Below are positions 51,499 to 60,600 of a DNA stretch of 64,000 bases, one piece after another. Source of the DNA: DASWJZ01 sp038211615 (GTDB taxonomy: Bacteria > Pseudomonadota > Alphaproteobacteria > Rhizobiales > Afifellaceae); assembly GCA_038211615.1 (NCBI GenBank), contig JBBQVL010000011.1, forward strand, positions 1 to 64,000. Reading direction: 5' to 3'. The position numbers were made by a program, and so were the translations under genes. Below the pieces are notes generated by a model, which was not told the DNA's origin, ran no database searches, and saw only the letters and a program-made list of their open reading frames with translations. Position 1 is the first letter of the stretch; each line of letters opens with the position of its first letter.

Positions 51499-52421
51499 AC
51501 GAGCCCCGGCGCACGGTCCCGCGCGAGGAGCAGCGGCCCGTCGAGGTCGACGATGTCGGCCTGCTGGGCGATCAGCATCGCCGGCGCCATGGCGAGCGAT
51601 GTGGCGACCATGCAGCCGACCATGACGCTGAAATTCCGCCGCCGCGCTTCGCGCACCAGATCGAGCGCCTCGGTCAGCCCGCCCGCCTTGTCGAGCTTGA
51701 CGTTGATCCCGTCATATTTCCCCGCGAGCGCCTCAAGGTCGGCCGTCACGTGCACGCTCTCGTCGGCGCAGATCGGCACGGTGCGGCGGATATCGCGCAG
51801 CATGTCGTCGGAGCCGGCCGGCAGCGGCTGCTCGATCAGCGCGACGTCGACTTCGCCGCAGGCGCGCATGTTGGCGGCGAAGTTCGCGGCGTTCCACGCT
51901 TCGTTGGCATCGACGACGAGCGTGGCGCGCGGTGCGGCGGCGCGCACGGCGCGGATGCGCTCCGCGTCGCCGTCGCCGCCGAGCTTCACTTTCAGAATGG
52001 GCAATTCCGCGGCGGCGCGGGCAGCCGCGGCCATTGACTCCGGGGTGCCGAGGCTCAGCGTGTAGCAGGTGACGGCCGGCTTCGGCTCGGCAAGTCCGGC
52101 AAGCACCCAGGCTGGCTTCCCCGCCCGTTTGGCTTCGAGATCCCACAGCGCGCAGTCGAGCGCATTCCGAGCGGCACCCGGCTTCATCGTGCGCCGCAGC
52201 GCCTCCCGGTCTCCCGTGACGTCGGCCGCCGCGATCTCGGCCAGCACACCCTCGATCGTCTCGCCATAACGCGGGTAAGGCACGCACTCGCCGCGCCCCG
52301 TGTCGGCCCCGTCGCTGATTTCGGCGACGACCACACGGACCTCCGTCCGCGACCCGCGCGAGATGACGAAGCTTCCGGCGATCGGCCAGGTTTCCGCGGC
52401 GGCGCGGACGGTGAGCTTCAT
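51450..52421 (-). CDS. dgcA: N-acetyl-D-Glu racemase/dipeptide epimerase DgcA-like
   Basis: A 323-residue enolase-superfamily (muconate-lactonizing type) racemase/epimerase. The catalytic lysine pair is in ILKVKLGGDGDAERI, metal ligands lie in VVDANEAWNAANF, LIEQPLPAG and ICADESVH, and the second acid/base lysine in INVKLDKAGGL. It is the second gene of a coupled pair with a DUF1611-type protein (stop/start ATGA). That pairing is known as dgcN-dgcA, where DgcN acetylates D-glutamate and DgcA converts the N-acetyl-D-glutamate to the L-form. Without that context it would be called an Ala-Glu epimerase. Confidence 0.85.
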   Translation of the reverse strand: MKLTVRAAAETWPIAGSFVISRGSRTEVRVVVAEISDGADTGRGECVPYPRYGETIEGVLAEIAAADVTGDREALRRTMKPGAARNALDCALWDLEAKRAGKPAWVLAGLAEPKPAVTCYTLSLGTPESMAAAARAAAELPILKVKLGGDGDAERIRAVRAAAPRATLVVDANEAWNAANFAANMRACGEVDVALIEQPLPAGSDDMLRDIRRTVPICADESVHVTADLEALAGKYDGINVKLDKAGGLTEALDLVREARRRNFSVMVGCMVATSLAMAPAMLIAQQADIVDLDGPLLLARDRAPGLVYSGALVSPPERTLWG

Positions 52422-53431
52422 GGTGCGCCGAACAGTTCCTGCAGCCGATCGATCAGCGGCGCGACGCCGGTGCGGATCGGATCGACGGCGCGAAGCCCTT
52501 GCTCCGTCGCGACCGTCTCAAGGTAACGCTTCGCCTCGTCCTCGCCGAGCGCCGCCGTGTTGATGGCGATTCCGAGCGGGCGGATGTTCGGGTTCGTCAG
52601 CCGGCCCATGGATATCGTCGCCTCGATCACCTCGTCGATCGAGGGGAGGGGATGCTGCACTCCGCGCATCGTTTTCCGCGTCGGCTCGTGACAGACGACG
52701 AAGAGATCCGGTTGCGCCCCATGCAGCAGCCCGAGCGTTACGCCGGCGAAAGAGGGATGGAAGAGCGAACCCTGCCCCTCGACGATCTGCCAATGGCTTT
52801 CAGCGGCGGCCGGCGCGATCCACTCCACCGCGCCCGAGATGAAATCCGCCGCGACCGCGTCGATAGCCGCGCCGCGCCCGGCGATCAGCACGCCGGTCTG
52901 CCCCGTCGCGCAGAACTCTGCGTCGAACCCGCGCCGCGTCATCTCGGCCTCCAGCGCCAGGGCCGCGTATTTCTTGCCGACCGAGCAGTCGGTACCAACG
53001 GTCAGGATGCGTTTGCCCGGGCGGCGCGTCCCCTTGCCGGTGGCGAAGGCGCGGTCGGCATGTCGCACGTCGTGCAGTTGAGCGCCGTGCTTCTCGGCCG
53101 CCGCGCGGATGGCGGGAAACGCGCCGAGCCGGTCATGCAGGCCGCTCGCCACGTCCATTCCCGCCTCGATCGCCGCCACGATCGACGCGATCCAGTGCTC
53201 CGGCAGCACGCCGCCGGCGTTGACGGCGCCGACCACGAAGGTCCGCGCGCCCGAGGCTCGCGCCTCGGGGATGGTCATGTCGGGGAGACCGGTATCGGCG
53301 CGGCAGCCCGGCAGGCGCAGCTGCCCGACGCACCAGTCGCGCCGCCAGTCGACGACGCCGGAAGCGGTCTTCGCCGCGAGCGCGTCCTGCACGTCGCCGA
53401 GGAAGACGAGATAGGGCTTTTCGATCGCCAT
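52418..53431 (-). CDS. dgcN: D-glutamate N-acetyltransferase DgcN-like (DUF1611)
   Basis: A 337-residue DUF1611-family protein. Features are PYLVFLGDVQDALAAKTASG, the glycine-rich/P-loop-like TVGTDCSVGKKYAAL near residue 145 and GQTGVLIAGRGAAIDAV after it. Family members act as N-acetyltransferases on D-amino acids. It is the first gene of the coupled dgcN-dgcA unit, so the substrate is likely D-glutamate from the environment or peptidoglycan. An alternative is a DUF1611 protein with a different D-amino acid. Confidence 0.85.
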   Translation of the reverse strand: MAIEKPYLVFLGDVQDALAAKTASGVVDWRRDWCVGQLRLPGCRADTGLPDMTIPEARASGARTFVVGAVNAGGVLPEHWIASIVAAIEAGMDVASGLHDRLGAFPAIRAAAEKHGAQLHDVRHADRAFATGKGTRRPGKRILTVGTDCSVGKKYAALALEAEMTRRGFDAEFCATGQTGVLIAGRGAAIDAVAADFISGAVEWIAPAAAESHWQIVEGQGSLFHPSFAGVTLGLLHGAQPDLFVVCHEPTRKTMRGVQHPLPSIDEVIEATISMGRLTNPNIRPLGIAINTAALGEDEAKRYLETVATEQGLRAVDPIRTGVAPLIDRLQELFGAP

Positions 53432-53574
53432 TCGACTGTGCTCGCCCCGCGCTTGTGGCAGCCGAGCATATTGGACAAACTCGCCGCCGGGCGTCTGCTA
53501 GCATGGGATCGGCGCCCCCGTAAGCGGAAAGCCCAGCCGGAAAGCCGGCCGCAACAGCCGGGAAGCGTCTTTGC

Positions 53575-54705
53575 ATGGAAGCCACGCTCGAGCATCATTT
53601 CGAGGCCGGCCGGCTGTTCCTGTTTCCCGGCGGGGAATGGGTGATCGCTGAGGCGCGCGGGCTCGATCAACGGCTGCAGGCCGTTTTCAGCGCGCTCGGC
53701 GCAACGGATCCGCAACAGCTCGTCATCGACCTGACCGAGCTCGGGGCGCTTGATACGGCGGGCGCGTTCCTCCTCGCCGCTGTGGAGCGGCGCGTCGTCG
53801 ATGCCGGTGGCCGTGTGGCCTGGCGCGGCGCTGATTCCGGCCGCGCTCGGCTGATCGAGCGCGTGCGGACGGTGGTTGCCGGCGACGAGGCCGCGATGCG
53901 GCGGAAGCGCCGCAGCATCCTTGAGGATATCGGCGCGACGGTGCTTTCCGTCGCCCAGGACGGCGAGCGCCTGCTGCGCACGCTTGGCGGTGCGATCCAG
54001 GAATTCGGGCGCGCGCTCGTTCCGCCGCTGAGCTTTCGCGGCATGGCGATCGCGCGCCAGATCGAGCTGACCGGCGTTCGCGCGGTGCCGATCATCCTGC
54101 TGATGTCGTTCCTGATCGGCTGCATCGTGGCGCAGCAGGGCGCTTTCCAGCTCCGCTTCTTCGGCGCGAGCGTCTTCACGGTCGATCTGGTGGGCATCCT
54201 GACCTTGCGCGAGCTTGCGCCGCTCCTGACCGCCATCATGGTCGCCGGCAGGTCCGGCAGCGCCATCACGGCGGAACTCGGCTCGATGCAGATGCGCGAG
54301 GAGATCGACGCGCTCCGCGTCATGGGGCTCGATCCGGTCAACGTGCTGGTGCTGCCGCGCGTGCTGGCGCTCATCATTTCGTTGCCGCTGCTAAGCTTCC
54401 TCGCTGTGCTCGCAACGCTTTCCGGCGCGATGCTGACGCTCTGGATCTACGTGGACATTCCGCCGGTCGCCTTCCTGCAGCGGCTGCGCGACGCGATCGA
54501 CTTCTCCTCGTTCTGGAGCGGCCTGATCAAGGCGCCGTTCATGGGGCTGATCATTGCGCTGATCGCCTGCACCGAGGGGATGGCGGTGCGCGGCAGCGCG
54601 GAATCGCTCGGCACACACACGACCGCGTCGGTCGTGAAGGCGATCTTCATGGTGATCGTGGTCGACGGCATTTTTGCCGTGTTTTACGGCGCCATTGACT
54701 TCTGA
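53575..54705 (+). CDS. MlaE-family ABC permease with N-terminal STAS domain
   Basis: A 376-residue permease of a lipid (MCE/Mla-type) transport system. Residues 1-110 form a STAS-like (MlaB-type) domain, seen in LVIDLTELGALDTAGAFLL. From about residue 150 the MlaE permease follows, with five membrane segments and the conserved AGRSGSAITAELGSMQMREE and IDALRVMGLDPVNVLVLPR. In most enterobacterial systems STAS and permease are separate proteins; here they are fused. The gene leads a four-gene operon and overlaps the ATPase start by one base. Confidence 0.93.
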   Translation: MEATLEHHFEAGRLFLFPGGEWVIAEARGLDQRLQAVFSALGATDPQQLVIDLTELGALDTAGAFLLAAVERRVVDAGGRVAWRGADSGRARLIERVRTVVAGDEAAMRRKRRSILEDIGATVLSVAQDGERLLRTLGGAIQEFGRALVPPLSFRGMAIARQIELTGVRAVPIILLMSFLIGCIVAQQGAFQLRFFGASVFTVDLVGILTLRELAPLLTAIMVAGRSGSAITAELGSMQMREEIDALRVMGLDPVNVLVLPRVLALIISLPLLSFLAVLATLSGAMLTLWIYVDIPPVAFLQRLRDAIDFSSFWSGLIKAPFMGLIIALIACTEGMAVRGSAESLGTHTTASVVKAIFMVIVVDGIFAVFYGAIDF

Positions 54706-55469
54706 TGGCCACGAACGGAACCGCCCCCGTCATACGCGTCAGCGGCCTCACCGTCGGCTTCGGCGGAGAGACCGTGCTGGAAAATCTCGACGTCGACGTG
54801 CGGCCGGGGGAAATCCTCGCGATCGTCGGCGCTTCCGGCACCGGCAAATCGGTGCTGGTCCGCTCCATTCTCGGCCTGGTGCAGCCGCGCGCGGGGCAGA
54901 TCGAGGCCTTTGGTGAAGTCATCGGCCCGCATGGGCCGTCGGTGGAGATCGAGAAACGCTGGGGCGTGCTCTTCCAGTTCGGTGCGCTCTTCTCCTCGCT
55001 GACGGTCGGCCAGAACGTGGAAATCCCGATGCGGGAATTTCTCGATCTGCCGGGCCGGCTCGTCCGTTCGCTGTCACGGGTGAAGGTGGAACTGGTGGGA
55101 CTGAAGGGCGAAGACGGCGCCAAATACCCGGCCGAGCTTTCCGGCGGAATGATCAAGCGCGCCGCGCTCGCCCGCGCGCTGGCGCTCGATCCGGCCATTC
55201 TTTTCCTGGACGAGCCGACTGCCGGGCTCGATCCGATCGCCGCTTCCGAGTTCGACGCCCTGATCGCCGATCTCAGAAACACTTTGGGCCTCACCGTGGT
55301 CATGGTAACCCACGATCTCGACACCCTCCACGCGATCGTGGACCGTATCGCCGTGATCGGCGAGAAGCGGGTCCTCGTCGAGGGCGATCTGGATAGAATG
55401 CGGCGCTTCGACCACCCTTGGGTAAAGAGCTATTTCGGCGGCCGGCGCGCCCGCGCCGCTTTCGGGTAA
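54705..55469 (+). CDS. MlaF-family ABC transporter ATP-binding protein
   Basis: A 254-residue ATPase. Walker A is GASGTGKSVLV, the signature AELSGGMIKRAALARAL, Walker B ILFLDEPTAGLDP and the H-loop VMVTHDLDTL. EALFSSLTVGQNVEIPM-like sequence after the Q-loop (LFQFGALFSSLTVGQNVEIP) is typical of MlaF. It forms the cytoplasmic motor with the STAS-MlaE permease upstream; the start overlaps the upstream stop (TGATG). It likely moves phospholipids between the two membranes. Confidence 0.94.
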   Translation: MATNGTAPVIRVSGLTVGFGGETVLENLDVDVRPGEILAIVGASGTGKSVLVRSILGLVQPRAGQIEAFGEVIGPHGPSVEIEKRWGVLFQFGALFSSLTVGQNVEIPMREFLDLPGRLVRSLSRVKVELVGLKGEDGAKYPAELSGGMIKRAALARALALDPAILFLDEPTAGLDPIAASEFDALIADLRNTLGLTVVMVTHDLDTLHAIVDRIAVIGEKRVLVEGDLDRMRRFDHPWVKSYFGGRRARAAFG

Positions 55470-55473
55470 GACG

Positions 55474-56787
55474 ATGGAAACAAAGGCCAATACCGCCCTC
55501 ATCGGCGCCTTCACGCTCATCGTCCTGGCGTTCGCGTTCGTGTTCGTCTACTGGCTCGCCCGCGGCGCCGGCGAGGACACCAACGCCCACCTGACGGTGA
55601 TCTTCGAGGATCCGGTGACGGGCCTGAGCGTCGGCAGCCAGGTCGTCTTCAACGGCATCAAGATCGGCGACGTGAAGACGCTCGACCTCGACCCGCAGAA
55701 TCCGAAGAACGTCATCGCAGGCCTGGCGGTCACGCCGAAGCCGTCGGTGAAGGCCGACACGCAGGTGACGCTCGGCTTCCAGGGCCTGACCGGTGTCGGC
55801 TACATCGAGATGGCGGGCGGCTCCCAGGCGCTGCCGCCGATCTGGGAAGCGCAGCCGAGCCCGACGATCATCGCCACGCGCTCCAGCATGCAGGATCTCC
55901 TGGCGGGCGCCCGCACCATCCTGGCGCGCGCCGACGAGACGCTGCAGACGCTGGAGAAGACGGTCTCCGACAATTCCGACGACATCGCGCTGGCCGTGCT
56001 CGACGTGCGCAAGTTCACCAGCGCGCTCGCGGCGAATTCCGACGATGTCGGCAAGCTGGTCGCCAACGTCTCCACCGCGGCGACGCGCATCGCCGATGCG
56101 ACGACGCGCCTCGACGGCATCGTCAGCAAGAGCGAGGCGCTGATTGCCGCGATCAATCCGGACGACGTCAGCAAGGCAGTATCCAATATCCGCGCGACCT
56201 CCGACAGCGTGGCCGCCCAGGCCGGCAGGCTCGGCGCACTCGTCGATCGCGCCGACGCGGTCGCGGCCGACGCGCAGGCTTTCTCGCAGCATCTGCCCGC
56301 GCTTGGCGACAAGGCCGACAGCCTGCTCGCCGCGGTCGATCCGGAAAAGCTCAACCGCACGCTCGACAGCATCGACCGCTTCACCACGACGCTCGGCAAG
56401 AATGCGGACGACATCAACCAGATCATCGCGAACGCCAAGGACGTCTCGGCGCGCTTCAAGGACCTCGGCGATCGTGCCCAGTCGCTGCTGACCAAGCTCG
56501 ACAGCATGGCGGGGCAGGGGCCGGGCGGCATTATCCAGGACGCCAGCGCCACGCTCGCCTCGATCCGCGCCGCGGCCGACAATTTCAACAAGCAGGTCTC
56601 GCTGCTCGGCAGCGGCTTCGGCGATTTCAACAATCGCGGCCTGCGCGACCTGCAGAACCTCGTCTCGCAGGGGCAGAGGACGATCGGCCGGCTCGACGGA
56701 GTGATCTCCGACCTGCAGAGCAATCCGACCGGCTTTCTGCTCGGCGGAGAGAACGTGCCGGAATATGGCGGCGCACGGCGGCGGTGA
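55474..56787 (+). CDS. MlaD/MCE domain protein with long coiled-coil C-terminus
   Basis: A 437-residue protein anchored by one N-terminal membrane helix (LIGAFTLIVLAFAFVFVYWL). The MCE domain (about 38-115) includes FEDPVTGLSVGSQVVFNGIK and GFQGLTGVGYIEM. From about 130 to 400 it is rich in heptad-like helices (DDVGKLVANVSTAATRIADA and similar) likely to form a periplasmic tube or coiled coil linking the membranes. E. coli MlaD is less than half this length, so this is the long alphaproteobacterial type. It follows the ATPase by 4 bp. Confidence 0.92.
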   Translation: METKANTALIGAFTLIVLAFAFVFVYWLARGAGEDTNAHLTVIFEDPVTGLSVGSQVVFNGIKIGDVKTLDLDPQNPKNVIAGLAVTPKPSVKADTQVTLGFQGLTGVGYIEMAGGSQALPPIWEAQPSPTIIATRSSMQDLLAGARTILARADETLQTLEKTVSDNSDDIALAVLDVRKFTSALAANSDDVGKLVANVSTAATRIADATTRLDGIVSKSEALIAAINPDDVSKAVSNIRATSDSVAAQAGRLGALVDRADAVAADAQAFSQHLPALGDKADSLLAAVDPEKLNRTLDSIDRFTTTLGKNADDINQIIANAKDVSARFKDLGDRAQSLLTKLDSMAGQGPGGIIQDASATLASIRAAADNFNKQVSLLGSGFGDFNNRGLRDLQNLVSQGQRTIGRLDGVISDLQSNPTGFLLGGENVPEYGGARRR

Positions 56788-56808
56788 GGATTGGATAGGG
56801 GTGGGGGC

Positions 56809-57417
56809 GTGACAATCGCTGGAACTTCATCGGTGTTGAGGCGCGCGCCGCGCACCGCGGGTCTGGCGGCGCTGCTTGCAGCAGCGACGCTCGCCGGCTG
56901 CACCAGCCTCATCGCGGGCCGGCCGAGCGCGATCTTCGACCTGACCGCGCCGGGAACGGCCATGGCTGCGCACGGCAGCGCGCAGGTGCTCGTTCCCGAG
57001 CCGACGACGGTGCACGCGCTCGACACCGACCGGATCGCGGCCCGTCCGGGGCCGTCGGAATATGCCTATCTGCCGGGCGCTGTGTGGAGCGACCAGCTTC
57101 CAAAACTGCTGCAGGCGCGGCTGATCGAGACCCTGCAGAACAGCGGCCGCACTCGCGCGGTCGCGAAGCCCGGGCAGGGGCTCCTGATCGACTATCAGGT
57201 CGTGCTCGACGTGCGCGCCTTCGAATACACCTCGGAGGGCGCCGTGGCCGATTTCATCGTGCGGGTCATGGACGACCGCACCGGCCGCGTTATCCGCTCG
57301 CGCGGCTTCCGCCATGTGGTGCCGGTCGCATCGCCGGGGAACGGCGGGATCGTTCAGGCGCTCGACCAGGCGATGGACCAGGCCTTCGTCGAAATCGCCA
57401 ACTGGGCGCTGGGCTGA
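56809..57417 (+). CDS. ABC-type transport auxiliary lipoprotein
   Basis: A 202-residue outer-membrane-type lipoprotein. The lipobox is LAGC after a short signal (LAALLAAATLAGC). The mature domain has PSAIFDLTAPG and SEYAYLPGAVWSDQLPKLLQ, as in PqiC/YmbA-like proteins that cap MCE transporters. It completes the four-gene lipid-transport operon; the outer membrane receives or donates lipids through it. Start GTG 56809 is chosen by its spacing to a G-rich ribosome site; TTG 56791 is also in frame. Confidence 0.85.
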   Translation: MTIAGTSSVLRRAPRTAGLAALLAAATLAGCTSLIAGRPSAIFDLTAPGTAMAAHGSAQVLVPEPTTVHALDTDRIAARPGPSEYAYLPGAVWSDQLPKLLQARLIETLQNSGRTRAVAKPGQGLLIDYQVVLDVRAFEYTSEGAVADFIVRVMDDRTGRVIRSRGFRHVVPVASPGNGGIVQALDQAMDQAFVEIANWALG

Positions 57418-57434
57418 CACGCGACTTCCGTCAC

Positions 57435-57519
57435 GCCCGGATCCGATCCGGGCGCCCGTTCGGTGAGCGCCAGAAGGTCAGTATCGGCAAATGGACTGGG
57501 TTGCCGGGTCAGGCCCGGC
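57435..57519. repeat. REP-like palindromic intergenic element
   Basis: Two GC-rich palindromes, GCCCGGATCCGATCCGGGC (57435-57453) and GCCGGGTCAGGCCCGGC (57503-57519), with flanks CGTCAC and GATGACG oriented as inverted ends. This layout is typical of the short mosaic intergenic repeats of Rhizobiales. No further copy was found in this window by reading. Confidence 0.5.
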
Positions 57520-57567
57520 GATGACGACCTGATTTGAGTTCCGACCGCGTCTCGCCGGGCTGGCGCG

Positions 57568-57594
57568 AAAGGTGCGCGCGAGACGCGCACCTTT
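57568..57594. terminator. Bidirectional hairpin terminator
   Basis: AAAGGTGCGCG pairs perfectly with CGCGCACCTTT around the loop CGAGA, between the convergent lipoprotein and coiled-coil genes. The stem resembles the terminator at 1920-1945 (shared GGTGCGCG). A/T runs at both stem ends suit termination in both directions. Confidence 0.75.
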
Positions 57595-57600
57595 CCTTGT

Positions 57601-60600
57601 CTATTCCAGCCGCCCGGCTGCGTGGGCGAGCATGGTGTAAACCTTGCCCGTATCCGAGGTCAGGTACATCCGCGACACCGTCGGATCGGAATCGTCCTTC
57701 GACACTTGGCTGAGCAGCCGCTCGAAATCGCCGATGTAATTGTCGACGGCCTTCTTGAAGTCGCCGTCGCGCTCGTACTTCTTGCGCAACTCGTCGAAGG
57801 TCTTCTGCCCCTGCAGCGTATAGAGCCGCTTGGTGAAGACGTTCCGCTCACCGCGCTTGTAGCGGTCCCAGAGATCGACTGAGGCTTCGTGGTCGATCGC
57901 CCGGGCGATGTCGATGGAGAGCGAGTTCAGCGACTCCACGACCTGCGCCGGAGAGCGCTTGCCCGCGGGGCTCGGCGGCGCTTCAGCCACGGCCGCCGTC
58001 TCGGGACGCGTGGCCTCGGCGGTTTCGCTGGACGACGCGCGCCGCAACAGGTCGGCGACCCAGCCGCGTGCTTCGCCGTTCTTGCCGCGCGGCTTCACCG
58101 CGACCGGCGCGGGGTTCGGCGCGGACATTGCCTCGGCGACACTGTCCACGGCCGCGGCGCCGCTCGGGCGTCCGAACGGCTCGGCGGCCGGCGGGCTCGC
58201 GCTCGCCGTCGGCCTCGCCGCTGGCTCCTGCTGCCGCAAGGCCGGCTGGATGGCCGGTCCGGCGGCCGGGGGCATCGCCGGCGCTGCGGCGCGCGGTGCG
58301 CTCTCGCCCGTGCTGCGCGCCACGATCTTCGACAGCTCGTTGATGGCGTCGATCTGCTCGGCGATGGCGCGGCGCATGGCAGTACTTGCCTCGATCGCCT
58401 CGGCCGGCATCTCCAGCACGCCCTTCTGCAGCTCGTCGCGCGTCTGGCTGAGCTCGGTCTGCATCTGCTGCGCCGCCTTTCGCAGCTCGTCGGCAGTTGT
58501 TGCGAAGCGCCGCGTTGCCTCGGCAACAGCCTGTGTCACGTCGCTGACGAGGCTCCCCGTCGCGGCACGCAGCTCGTCGCTCGTACCGCGTGTAGCCTCG
58601 CGCACGCGCTCCTCGAGAGCGAGGCGCGCCGCCTGCACGCCTTCCATCGCGCGCTGGCCCTCGCTCACCGCGGCAAGGCGCATCGTCTCGAACTGGCCGA
58701 TGGCGTTGCGCGCCGCCTCCTCGGCCCGCTCGCCCAGCGCCTCGTTCAGCGCCGAAACCCGCTTCTCGGCGCTGGTCAAAGCTTCCGCCAGCACGCCGGA
58801 GGAGCCGCTCGCCGCCTCTTCGGTGACGCGGCTCAGCGCCTCGGCCACTTCGGCGATGCGCTGTTCGGCGACGCGGAGCGTCTCGCCGATGCGGCTCGAT
58901 GCGCTGCGTGTCGATTCCTCGGTGACGCGACCAAGGCTCTCGCCGAGCCGGAAGAGGTCGGAGGAGAGGGTGGCAATCTGCTCCTGCGCGGAGCCGAGCC
59001 GCTCGGTCATCACATCGCCGGCGCGCTTCGTTGTCTCCTCGGCACGCTCGCGCACCACCGTGGCGACGTTGGTAATGCGGGCTTCCGCGGTTCCGAGCGT
59101 CTCGGAGAGCAGCGTGGTGAGCCGGTTCAACCGGCCCTCGACGGCTTCCGTCTGCTGCGCAAGGCCGGCGCCGATCGCCTCCAGCGCCTCGCGCCGTTCG
59201 GCGAGGCCGGCCTGCATCAGCTCGTTCGTCTCGGTCAGGCGGCTGTTCACGTCGGTCAGCGATTCCGTCTGCGTGCCGAACTGCGAGGCCATCGCCGCGA
59301 TATCGCGGAGCACGTAGGTGGAGACATCACGGAGCGTCTTCACCTGATCCGACAGCATCGCGTGCGACTGGCCGGTGTCGCGCGCCGCGGAGGAGAGCGC
59401 ATCGCGGAGCGTGCTAACCTGCACCGTTAGGGTCGACTCGATACTCGCGAGCTGGTTGGCGGTGTGGCCAAGCACCGTCTGCAGTTCCTGGTTGGCGCCC
59501 TCGAGGCGTCCGACCATCTGCTGCACGTCGGTACGCACCTGCTCGTTGGTGCCCTCCATCGCGTCCATGATGGAGCGGGTCTGCGAGCCGAGCGTCTCCA
59601 GCAGGCTGCGGACGTTGGCGTCGAGCGCGGCGGCGGACTGCTCGCCCTGCCGGCCGATCGTGTCGACCACGTTCTTGCCATGGCCGACCAGCTCTTCCAC
59701 CAGCCGCTCGCGCCGCTGGTCGAGGTCGTCGAGCAACGCGCGGGTGTTCGTGGCGAAGCCTTCCGAGATCCCCTTCGAACGCCGGTCGACCCCGTCAAGA
59801 AGCGCGCTGCTGCGCGTATCGAGCGCGGCGAGGAGGGCGCGGGTGTTGGTGTCGAAGCCGTCGGCCACGCTCTTGGTGCGCGTGTCGACGCCCGCGAGCA
59901 GGGAGCTGCTGCGTGTATCGAGGGCGTTGAGCAGGGAGCCTGTCTGCGCGTCGAGCGCGTCGAGGAGCGTGCTGGAGCGCGTGTCGAGCAGGCTGTCGAG
60001 GTCGGCATGCCGGGCCTGCAGGGTGGCTTGCAGCACCTCGGTCCGCTCGTTCAGCATGTCGCTCGTGCCCGTGAGAGTCGATTGCAGCGAGTTGGCGCGG
60101 TCGCTGAAATCGCTTTCCAGGGTCAGCAGCCTGTCGCCGAAGCCCTGGTTGATCTCCATCATCCGGTTGGCGATCGTCTCGGTCAGGTCATGCGTGCGGA
60201 TCTGCAGCTGGTCGCCGAGCGTCTGCAGCCGGCTGTCGAGCGCGGCCGACATCTCGCTATGGCCGTCATGGAAGGCCGCCGCCATTTCGCGCGTCCGCGC
60301 GACGAGGGTCTCGCTGATCTGGCGGGCGCGGGTGTCGAGCGTGGAGTTGATGCGCTCCAGCCGGTCGTCCAGCGTGTTGGCGAAGCCGTCGGCGCGCTGC
60401 GCGAAGTTGTGCGTGACCTCGCCGATGCGGGCGGTGACGCGGTTCTCGAAGCCCGAGAGACGTCCTTCGACGGCGATCTCGATGGTGCTGGCGGAGGCGG
60501 CGAGGCGGATGGCGGCGGCCTCGGCGCTCTCGGAAAGCCGGCTCTCGAAGCCGGTCAGGCGTGAATCGAGCGTCTCGCCGATCTGCGCGACGCGCGTATC

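Noticed and set aside
53490..53574. GC-rich repeats before the MlaE-type gene, considered as a cobalamin riboswitch
   Set aside because: The conserved B12-box sequence is missing and the downstream genes are lipid transporters; the segment is only short GCCGGAAAGC-like repeats.
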